A DNA stretch of 64,000 bases from Halichoerus grypus (Eukaryota; Chordata; Mammalia; Carnivora; Phocidae). Shown in pieces: positions 35,532-47,700 of this stretch (position 1 is its first letter; every line of letters starts with the position of its first letter). The notes under the pieces are model-generated. The model had not been told where the DNA came from, did not search any database, and worked only from the letters and a program-made list of their open reading frames with translations. The stretch spans positions 187,234,187 through 187,298,186 of the forward strand of contig NC_135713.1 of assembly GCF_964656455.1 (NCBI RefSeq), written 5' to 3'. The position numbers and the translations under genes are program-made.

Positions 35532-38500
35532 CTGTAAAATAAGATAGAAAAAACAAAGTTAGCAGTGTATTAGCTGCCTGGATGAAAACAATTTTTACTT
35601 GGGAAAACAGGCTTTAATTCTGCCTGAGATTCAGATATGCCCTCAGAGGTTTGCAGTAGGCAATTTTCAGGTAAGGCAAATAACCCGAAAGGCAGAAATA
35701 GTTCTGTAAAATGCCAGAGCTTTGGGCAAATTCATTCTAAAAAGAATCTGTACCAGTAGGCACTCTCAACCTCTTTCGAAGCACTACCAAAAACCAACTA
35801 ACCACAAACAAGAGCCCAAATTAGATGTCATACTGAACTAAAAGAAAACTGATAGTAATGAACTCAGTAAGAAAATATCTTCCTTTTCGGGCTTCACATG
35901 TGATTAATGGGATATGCTATTTATCTTAATTAATGAACCACTAGAATAATCTCTTTTTTTTTTTTTTTTTTTTTTTAAAGATTTTATTTATTTATTTGAG
36001 AGAGAATGAGAGACAGAGAGCGTGAGAGGGAGGAGGGTCAGAGGGAGAAGCAGACTCCCCGCCGAGCAGGGAGCCCGATGCGGGACTCGATCCCGGGACT
36101 CCAGGATCATGACCTGAGCCGAAGGCAGTCGCTTAACCAACTGAGCCACCCAGGCGCCCTAGAATAATCTCTTGAACCATCAAATTCTAAACCTTGATGC
36201 CTTAGATCATCCCAAAGCTATACCGTGAAAGATGCTATTATTGGTATAAAATCTTGATTACTTTAAAGCAAAGCACTTTTTATCTTACAGATAAATTTAA
36301 CAATACATTTTAGAAGACACTTTGCTCTAGAACATTTTAGCAACCTTTCTTGAAAGACCGAACAGTAACATTTTAGGCTTTTGAAGATCCCATGGTTTCT
36401 GTCCAACTATTCTGCCATCTTAGCTCAAAAGGCACCACAGACAATATATAAGGACACGTGGGTGGCTCAGTTGGTTGACCTGATTTCACCTCAGGTCATG
36501 ATCTCAGAATCCTGAGATCAAGCCCCGCATCAGGCTCCCCATGCAGCAGGGAGTCTGCTTGAGATTCTCCCTCTGCCCCTCCCCACTCTGCACACTCTCT
36601 CGCTCTAAAAAAATAACTCTTTAAAAAAAAAAAAGGCACAGACAATATATAAATGAACAGACATAGCTGTGTTCCAATAAAATTTATTTATAAAACAGGC
36701 CACAAGCACCTATTCTAGAAAAATCTCAAAATTACATATTAATATTTCTGGGAAGCTGACTGGCTTAAGTTATCTTCCCACATGCCACCACGTGACATAT
36801 TACATATGTTAAAAAGTGATGCAAAGTTAAAAAACAACAACAACAACAACAACAAAACCTACATCTTATTTCAGCTGTCTCCCTCCTAAAAGAACCCTAA
36901 TACTAGACCTAAAGTTACCTACCTTATTTCCTATTACTCTCATGATATTTAAAAAACCAAAGCTCACATTACTTTTGAATCCCAAAACACAGAAATGTGA
37001 ATTCAAAGCAGTGACTGAATGCTTTCCTCCTAAATTCCCATTCACTCTAATACTGAAAACAGCGTTCCTTATACATCTCTTAATGGGACTCTGATGGAAA
37101 AGGGCCAGTGCTACCTTTGAACAACTTTGGCAATGAAGTCATCTGTGCAGATGAGTGCATCTGACAGCCCCTTGTACAGTTTACAGCTCACATGTGTTGA
37201 GTCCTGCACATCCATTACCACTGAAAGACAAAATACATAGGAGTTGAGAGAAATTCAGCTTCTGACTTCAAAAAGAAGATAAGGGACCAAACTACTGCCC
37301 TAAGAAAAGTGCTAGCCCCCTCACAACTCACCACACACCAGGGAGTCATTCACAGGGTGCTGAAAAGATACGCTGAAACGGGACTCTGAGAGAGGACACA
37401 CTTCGAATTGGAGGAGGCCAGGAGAATCTAAAAGGCAAAGAAAGGATCATAAAATAATCAACCAAATATAAGACTAGACACTAGTAAATAATAATCCCTA
37501 AGTATACAGGATGAAATTCTCTGCCTCCTTAGAAACTAAATTCCACACATTTTTTTTTTTTAGGTAAGTTAACTTTTATTTTTATTTTTTTTAAGATTTT
37601 TTATTTATTTATTTGACAGAGCTAGCGAGAGAGCACAAGCAGGGGGAGGGGCAGAGGGAGAGGGAGAAGCAGCCTCCCTGCTGAGCAGGGAGTCCGATGT
37701 GGGGCTTGATTCCAGGACCCTGGGATCATGACCTGAACTGAAGGCACACGACTGAGCCACCCAAGCACCCCAATCCTACATATTTTTTACATGTAAAGCC
37801 TACTATATCATTCACAGGTGACAGAAGGAATCAGATTCCAAAAAATATGTCAGCTGATGTTATAAATACTCCAAAGAAATAACTAAACTTCCACTTTCTA
37901 AAATGAACACCATTTAATCCCTAAATTGTTAAAGACCTTGACAGATATAAATGCCTTACCTTGAAAGTGAATTATGAAAATAAACGTGGCCAAGAGTTTT
38001 TCATTCTATTTGATAAGACATCCAGAACCACTGCCATAAACCCTGCTTTCTATCAGTGTTTGCAGATGTTAGCTATGTGGCCCATAGTTTGGTAAGCATG
38101 GATGTAGGGCCTATAATCTAAAATGATATCCTTGGGGCGCCTGGGTGGCTCAGTCGTTAAGCGTCTGCCTTCGGCTCAGGTTGTGATCCCAGGGTCCTGG
38201 GATCGAGCCCCGCATCGGGCTCCCTGCTCAGGCAGAAGCCTGCTTCTCCCTCTCGCACTCCCCCTGCTTGTGTTCCTGCTCTCGCTGTGTCTCTCTCTGT
38301 CAAATAAATAAATAAAATCTTTAAAAAAAATAAATAAATAAAATGATATCCTTGGGGTGGCACCTGGGTGGCTCTGTCGGTTAAATGTCTGCCTCCACAG
38401 GAAGCCGTCTTCTCCCTCTCCCTCTACCTGTTGTTCCTCCTGTTTGTGCTCTCTCTTTCTCTCTCTCTGTCAAATAAGTAAATAAAATCTTTAAATAAAA

Positions 38501-41500
38501 TAAAATAAAATCATATCCTTGGGGTGCCTGGGTGGCTCAGTTGGTTAAGCGGCCGACTCTTGATTTTGGCTCAGGTCATGATCTCAGGGTACTGCAGGGA
38601 GTCTGCTTAAGGATTCTCTCTCCCTCTCCCTCTGCCCTTCCCCCTGCTAGGGCTCTAAAATAAAAAAAATAAATCTGTAAAATAAATAAATGAGTAAATA
38701 AATAAAATGATATCCTTATGCCAAATATACATACAATATCTATCATCATAGGTTCCTAAGCCAAACATGCTGGAAGCCCAGAGACAAGGATCACATACTT
38801 TCTTGGGAAAATGCATGCATCTTGCAGGACTAACTTCATAAATGGCTTACAAAAACTAATTTCTAGATGCCCTGAAACTACTTGGAGAATTCTCCCAGGA
38901 TTCAAATACATGAAATAGTAGGGCCATAAGCACACTTGCACACGCTCAGTGTCATTACTCTCTCTAAAATTTCTCATTTCTAAAGCAGTTTTTTTTTTTT
39001 AAGATTTTATTTGAGAGAGTGAGCAAGAGAGAGAGAGAGAACACAGCGGGGAGAGGCAGAGGGAGATGGAGAAGCAGATTCCCCGCTGAGTGGGGAGCCC
39101 GACATGGGGCTTGATCCCAGGACTCCAGGATCATGACCTGAGGTGAAGGCAGATGCTTAACTGACTGAGCCACCCAGGCACCCCTCTAAAGCAATTCTTA
39201 TTCCCAAAAAAGAGATCTCCTGATTTGCCTGCCTTGTTTCTTTTTGCCTGCCATTCGCATTAATACATCTCTATTACTGAAGTGCTTTACAACTAAGGTA
39301 AAAAATTAATTACAGTTAACTAGAGCAGCCAAAAGTCTCATCAGGGATTCTAACAGCAAACTGTGTTTGAAAAATATCAGCATTCCAGAATCTAGGGAGA
39401 AAAAAGGGCATGGGTCTTACCCCTTTTTAAGCTATATGCTTAAGTTCCTCAAAGAATGGGGACAGGAAACATACTCAGGCAGGACTAAAAGCTGGGAAGC
39501 ACTGTCCTAACAACCTAAAATTTAAATCTCAAGAAATCGTCTCTGGGGCACCTGGCAGAGCATGCAACTCTTGATCTCAGGGTTGTGAATAAAAGCTCCA
39601 CACTGGGTGTAGAGATGCCTTAAAAAAAAAAAAAAGAAAGAAAGAAACAAAGAAATCATCTCTCCCCACAGCATCCCAAGTTCTACCTTCTATACCTACT
39701 GTAAGGTTCAGGCCTGTAGGTACCTAATTATATCACTGTATGCAGAAAAAGAGTAAGTCCGTTGCAAAAAAACAGTGGTTTCCAAATGCCAATTTATGGA
39801 TTAGTTCCATCATAATTATATGTGGAGCTTAAACCAGATTCCCAACTCCTCCCACTGAGGTTCTAATTCAGTTCACTTGCGAATGGAAACCAGTTATAAA
39901 AGCTCCACAGGAGATATAAGCCACCAAATTAGAGAACCACAAGAACAAAGAGCCTCCATTTGCCAGTAAGTATATTAAAAGGAAAGGCAATACCTTCTTT
40001 CAGAATAGTTCTTTTGACACAACTTCCTATTAGGGTGTTATAGGCCACTTGATGTCTGATCAGATTTAGGATAAGAGGAACTCGGCCAGGGTGCTGAAAG
40101 GTGATTTTGCTAACTAGAGTTCCCTGTAGACTTCTGCCATCTGGAAGAGGAGCATCCTTGTTGAGGAAATAGCAGTGCTGCTGACCTGGAAGAGCCTGGG
40201 CAAAAAGGACAAAGGAAATGAACACTATTTACTCATCCATGGTGCTCCAACCACAAAATATAAAAAACCCCTATTCCTCAAAAATCAGCAGCAGTTTCTC
40301 AGTGAATAATAAAACTCCACAGTGAATTCTTTGGTCAGCTGATGTTATAAATGCCAATTACTAACTTGGCTGAAAAGACCCCTTTTCTATAAATGTTCTA
40401 TTAGTGGTTTCCTAACCTAACTAACAAAAATTACGTCAGAAATTTGTATAAAAGAGGCCCCTAAACCATAAGTGCAAAATCTGCATTTTTAATAAAACAC
40501 CTTGTATAACTGTAACACAGAGTTTGGAAACTACTACTTTAGTCTAGACTATCCTCAAACATTCAAATAAATTCAAGTCCAGATGAGGTTTTGGAACCTT
40601 TCTTAATTTATTCATTCTAGCACTTTCTTCTCTATATGTACTTGAAGGACCTTTTCAGATTATAAGCTCATGACACTTGAAAGAATTAAACATTAGGAAT
40701 TCTTTTTTTTTTTTTCTTAAGATTTTATTTATTTATTTGACAGAGAGAGACACAGCGAGAGAGGGAGCACAAGCAGGGGGAGTGGGAGAGGGAGAAGCAG
40801 GCTTCCCACCGAGCAGGGAGCCCAATGTGGGGCTCAATCCCAGGACCCCGGGACCATGACCTGAGCCGAAGGCAGACGCTTAACGACTAAGCCACCCAGG
40901 CGCCCCAAACATTAGGAATTCTTAACATCTACTTACAAACTTACAAAAGTTCAGGATACCATTAAGAGAATTTCATCTGAAATTCTGGCCATGAAATGTA
41001 CATTGTTACTTCCTGACTTGGAAGCTCATGCTTTTTCTTCAGTATGTTTCAGAAATTTCTGTAATTTCCTGCCTGAATGAGGAACTAGGAAATGATCCAG
41101 TAGTCCAAAAGAATGTTTCTGACCCAGTAATCCTATAAAGGAAGATTCTGATCTTGGGTTCAAATATAACCTACAACAATCTATGGAGCCTTACTTACAG
41201 CATAAAATCGCATGTTGTGATTCAAAGGTATGGGGTCAGGGTCCTTTGACAGCTCAAACTGAGTGATCAGTTCATAGAGGGGTACATAAGTTGGTTGAGT
41301 TTCAAACAATGGAATTCCTGGAAAAACAAGAACATAATGATCGTAATAACATCAAAATGCTGACAGCTCAGTTTTCCCTTCATGACTTCTATTTCATTCA
41401 TCCATTTATTGAAAAAGTACTTACTAAGCATTTACTAGTACAAAGCACTATGACATTTATACCCATCGGTACTTTTTTGAAGACAAGACTGAAAGAGGTC

Positions 41501-44500
41501 TAAGATCATCTGAATTTGAAGTTTGTTTTTCACATTTTTAACAAGAATTAGCTCTTGATACTTAAAACTCACCTGTGCAGTTCTGAAGTTTCTGAACAAA
41601 TGCTCTAGATACTGGGATTGGCTGGGGAAATTTCAAGAAGAAACAGGCAGGAAGATCAACACTGTTGGCACTGGTGATGGAGGAAAAGGAGGGGGTCCTT
41701 CAAAAAAAAGAAGGGTGTGGGTTGGATTTTGACTTGATATAAAAATGAAAAATCTAAACACCCATTCTTAGACATGTCCGTATCATTTAACAGAAGTCTA
41801 TCAAAAGTTCACTCTTTTGGGGCACCTGGCTGGCTCAGTCGTAGAGCATGCAACTCTTGATCTTTCAGGCATGAGTTTGAGCCCCACACTGGGTGTACAG
41901 ATTACTTAAAACAAATACTTAAAATGTTTAAAAAAAAGTTCACTTTTGGGGCACCTGAGTGGCTCAATTGGTTAAGCATCTGACTCTTGATTTCAGCTCA
42001 GGTCATGATCTCAGGGCTGTGGGATCAAGCTCCACATCGAGCCCAGCGTCGGGCTCCACACTCAGGGTGGAGTCTACTTGTCCCTCTCCCCTGCTCGCGT
42101 GCGTGCACACACACTCTCTCAAATAAATAAATGATAGATAAAATATATTTTTTTAAGATTTTATTTATTTGAGAGAGAGAGAGAGAGAGAGAGGGAGAGA
42201 AAGCACAAGAAGGGGGAAGGTCAGAGGGAGAAGGAGACTCCCCGCTGAGCAGGGAGTCCAATGTGGGACTCAATCCTGGGACTCCGGGATCATGACCTGA
42301 GCCGAACGCAGTCACTTAACTAACTGAACCACCCAGGTGCCCCTAAATAAATAAATCTAAAAAAAAAAAAAAAGTTCACTCTTTCAACTTTCTTTCCCCA
42401 GTTCCAAAACATCCTATTTATTAACCCTAAAGTATTTAATCAAGCATCTATCTCGAGTCTCTAGTTATTAATCCAGTCAAGAGAAGTCCCATGATAACAT
42501 AAGAAAAAAAAAGCAGTCATTAAACCAGTGGAATTAGTACAGTTCTTCTCTTTCTCTCTCAGGATAGACAATGTGTTCTATAAGCAGACTTCAGAAAGGA
42601 ACATTCAAATAGATTTGAAAAGAGAAATTAAATGGATAAAATAAAAAGCCAATCTCTAGAAAGTCAAGTGAGGAAAGAGGCAAGTCAAAGTAATACTTGT
42701 TTCGTACTGGGCTTGAAGTTGAAAAAATGAACTTTGCTAGAATTATACTTAACTTACCATTTGTTGTCAACTGGATGTGACCCCATAATTAATGGTGCAA
42801 TTGGGAGTTTATACATAGCAGACGTTCCTTCAATTGTTACTGATGCGTTCATGCCCAATGATCGAGGAACTGAGAATAGGAAAGAAAAAGGGTTTTCTCC
42901 AAAGTAACACAAATTACAAGGATCTTAACATTTAAAAACAAAAACCAGGCTAACTTCTGCATAATTTGTCAGATACTGTAATACCTATATGACTTAGAAA
43001 TTCGAGAAACTACCTTTTACAACCAACATTTCTGTCAGTAAATAAAATACAGAACACAATGCAGTCCAAAGAAAAAAAAATTTTTAAAGGTTCATTACCA
43101 ACACTTAATTATTTTCTCCAATTCCAGAATGCATTTAAATAGAATTATGATTATAGGATAGTCAATGACTAAAGTTACAAGGGGACCAAATGAGGTATTA
43201 GGCCATTTCTCATTGTTTTAGTGTATTAAAATGCAAATAGAGGGGCGCCTGGGTGGCTCAGTTGGTAAAGCATCCGACTTTTTTTTTTTTTAAAGATTTT
43301 ATTTATTTTTTTGGCAGAGAGACACTGCGAGAGAGGAACACAAGCAGGAGGAGTGGGAGAGGGAGAAGCAGGCTTCCCACAGAGCAGGGAGCCCGACGCA
43401 GGGCTGGATCCCAGGACCCTGGGATCATGACCTGAGCCGAAGGCAGACGATTGATGACTGAGCCACCCAGGCGCCCCAACCATCCAACTCTTGATCTCAT
43501 CTAAGGTCTTGATCTCAGGGTTGTGAGTTCAAGCCCCACATTGGGTTTTCTCATTCTTCTAATGAGAAATAAAATTTTAAAAATGCAAATAGGAAACAAC
43601 ATCCATTATTATATTCTTTAGTAAGTTGGCTAATCTCTTCACCTTTGAAGTAATGATTAAAGGAGATTATTTCAAGTCAAATGGTTTATACCTTTTCATT
43701 CATTCATTCAACTTGTTCAAAAGCACCTGTTAAGCTTTTATTATGATGTATGTGTACACATACATGTGTATATATTAAGAGTATGTGTGTGTGTAAGAAT
43801 CAGATGCAAAATCTGATAGGAACAGCAAACTTTGGTATGATGGCAAACTTATTAGAAAGTAGCAAATCAGGGCGCCTGGGTGGCTCAGTTGGTTAAGCGA
43901 CTGCCTTCGGCTCAGGTCATGATCCTGGAGTCCCGGGATCGAGTCCCGCATCGGGCTCCCTGCTCGGCAGGGAGTCTGCTTCTCCCTCTGACCCTCCTCC
44001 CTCTCATGCTCTCTGTCTCTCATTCTCTCTCTCTCAAATAAATAAATAAAATCTTAAAAAAAAAAAGAAAGTAGCAAATCAGGAAATACACAACCAGGCT
44101 CAGGCATTCAAATTATTTTAAGTATTTTTAAAACACTGAACCAAACCGTCAGTTGCTTTTCAGTTAAAGTCTTACCATTATTCTCATGCAAAATGATGGG
44201 AGATGTAGTCTTATCATCCAGCAGGTCAGAAGGAGAGGCATAGTACTTCAAGTTCATTAAATGACCTATGCAAAATAAAACTTATCACTATTTTTATCAG
44301 GTAAATTGCAAATAAAAACGTTCCCATTTTTACAAAACTGTGTATGAGAAAATAATTCCATAGATAAGAGGACTCATGCTCCAAAACAACTTATGAAATA
44401 TGATAGAAGCGTAAGTATTGATTCTAATAATTTACTTCACAATTTAAAAATGTAACTGGGGGAAGGCAGGTGTTAACACCTTAGAAACCATTTAAAAATA

Positions 44501-44668
44501 GGGCGCCTGGGTGGCTCAGTTGGTTAAGCGACTGCCTTCGGCTCAGGTCATGATCCTGGAGTCCCAGGATCGAGTCCCGCATCGGGCTCCCTGCTCGGCA
44601 GGGAGTCTGCTTCTCCCTCTGACCCTCCCCCCTCTCATGCTTTCTCTCTCTCAAATAAATAAATAAAA

Positions 44669-44714
<46 letters not shown>

Positions 44715-47700
44715 AACCATTTAAAAATATACAAGTGACTGGTAATTTTCTCCCTCTGCTTATAAAACCAAGGTATAAATGTAATCACCCCTTAACTAAA
44801 ATAAAAAATTTTTACATTTTTCAGGGTGCCTAGATGGCTCAGTGGGTTAAGCGACTGACTCTTGGTTTCAGCTCAGGTCATGATCTCCACTCTGTGCTCG
44901 GTGGGGAGTCTGCTGCAGATTCTCTCTACCTCTCCCTCTGCCCCTTCCCCCGCATGTGCACTCCCCCACTCTTTCTGTGTCTCTCTCAAATAAATAAATA
45001 AATTAATTAAAAAAAAAAAAAGATAAATAGGGATGCCTGGGTGGCTCAGTCAGTAAAGCATCTACCTTCAGCTCAGGTCATGATCTCAGGGTCCTGGGAT
45101 CGAGTTCTGCATCAGGCTCCTTGCTCAGCAGGCAGCCTGCTTCTCTCCACCCCCCCCACCCCCCCGCTTGTGCACATGCTCTCTCTCGCTCTCACTTTCT
45201 CTCTCGGACAAATAAAGTCTTTAAAAAATAAAATAAAATAAATAAAAACAGGGACGCCTGGGTGGCTCAGTCATTAAGCGTCTGCCTTCGGCTCTGGTCA
45301 TGATCCCAGGACCCGGAATCGAGTCCCACGTCGGGCTCCTTGCTCAGCAGGGAGCCTGCTTCTCCCTCTGCCTGCCACTCCCCCTACTTTTACTCTCTCT
45401 CTCTCTGACAAGTAAGTAAAATCTTAAATAAATAATTTTCAAAGTAAGCAAAGTAGGATCACATACCCCCACTTCTTGGAGTAAGATAGCCAACACTTCC
45501 ATGAAGAATCTTATCCAAGGGACCAGCATTGGTTGCTTTCCTGTGAGACAAATGATCTATGTTTGCTTGTATTAAAGCCCTGAAGGTATTAGTGCACAAT
45601 GTGCTAATGAGAAGCTGTTAAAAGTCTTAGAATTCAATCTTAATAACTTGTCCTATAACTGGACGTATAGCAGTTGTATTTCATTTTCAAGGTAAAGAGC
45701 TTATTTACAAGTGTAAAACAGTTTGTGATATGGTGAACAAAAATTACAACTAGACTATTATTTATCAGATGTGAGGCCAGGTTTGACAAGACTTCAAATA
45801 AAACTGATGGAATATCAACCAACAACTTAGACATACTGAGAAAATGGAATGCAATCACTTGGGAAGTAAAAAGAGATGGGCAAGATATACGATATAGATA
45901 AAATACATAATAATATGGGTCTATAATATGGGACCCTAATAACCCCCTAGATGAAAAGCTTTAAGAACAAAGTATCCAGAGAGTCATATAGAATTGACAC
46001 CTTAGCCAGTCTTACCAATACATAACTGCCATTTTAGATAGATCCTGTTCTAAGGATTGGAGAGCCAAGTACATTTTAGTCTTCAGTTTGCTAGAAAGTA
46101 GATGAAGAGAACAAGAGTTAAATAGTTGAAAAATACACATATACACACACATACAAACATTAACATAGCCTAGAGGGCAATTCTGTTTGAAAGAGCCAAG
46201 CTAGTTAACAGAATCCCAGGTAGGTTAAAAATAAAAATGATGAGCCAGTTCCACAACCACTAATTTCTTTTCAGCTTAAAAATCAATTATGTTGAAGACA
46301 TCTCAAGGATTATAGTCTCTGTTAGCATTATATCCATTAATACAGAAATTATTTATTTCAAATACCTTCAAAAGATATGAAGTTGGAAGCTATAGGTTGT
46401 CAGTATGAGAAGAAACCACAAATAAGATAGGGCAGAAGACTTGGCAAATTTCTAAGCACAAAACGGTTTACATCTATACTGATTTTTCCAACAAAAACAA
46501 AATTTAAAAATACTTACTTGTCCCCTGGAAGGTTATAAAGATTAACAAGACCCTTAAGGTGCTTAGAAAATTCATCAAAATTTTTTTCCCTATAAGGAAT
46601 TCAGGGGAGAGGGAGGAGAATAAAACATACAATTACTACTCAATGCAAAGTGCCAAAAACCATGGCTACATAAAACTAATTTTAATAATTTGCTTTACTC
46701 TTTTCCCCCAAAGTTTTCTAGAATTAATCAAAAGCAAAAGAAAATGAAATGTTTTCCTTTCTCTATCCCATTTATCTAGAGAAGGTGCTTGTAAGCACTA
46801 TAAAAAATGTCAAAAAGACCTAATAATTCCTATACTACAATAATTGGATCCTAAGTAATGAGACTTGGTTTAAATAAATCACTTTCTTTTCCTCTTAATA
46901 TGTAACTGAGATGATTGGATGTCGTGAGGAAAACAAACTTTTGATTGGAGAGGAAATGGAAATAAGTAAATTGGGAAGACAGAACACTTGCATGTATGTA
47001 TATGGCAACCTAAAAGCAAAGAGGAAAATGAACACTTGGGAGAGAGAGGGGAGACCAAGAGAAAAGGAGGTGAGTACTGTGGAGGCAAACCACAAATTCT
47101 ACAATGTTCCTATGACTAGACCTGCCCCAGGAAAAAGAACTACTACCTAGACCCCTCGCATCCTAGAACCCAATATTCAGGCTTGGATTCTTAGTCAATT
47201 GGGTTCTGTGGGCAGGCTCAGGAATCCAACACAACTCAACAATTCTAATTCTCTGTATCTTTTTCAAACTTAAAAAAAAAGAAAAAAGTCTCTTAAAGCT
47301 AAATTGCCCTAACAATGTCAGATATTTGGTCAGGCATTTACCGAGCATATATTCAACACTTACTGCCCAAAATGCCATGAAGACAGTAAAACAAAACAAA
47401 ACAAGAGTAGCAGTAAAAATGCCCTCACCTTAAAATCACCATCTATACAAAGTGACTAAAAATAGCATGTAAAGGCTAATATTATTTCTGAGCTTCCCAC
47501 TTCAAAACATGCTTACAAACTAACTTTAAAACACCACCAGTTCATAAACTGGTGCAGTTTCCTACTCCAGATTAGAACCAGAAATATTGGCTTTCTGGAC
47601 TATTCTGGCAACACACCTTTGCTAGACTTAACTGATTCAATAAACTCATAAAAAGGCTGTCTTTATGTTGCATTGCAATTTTTAAAAGGTGGTTCAAATG

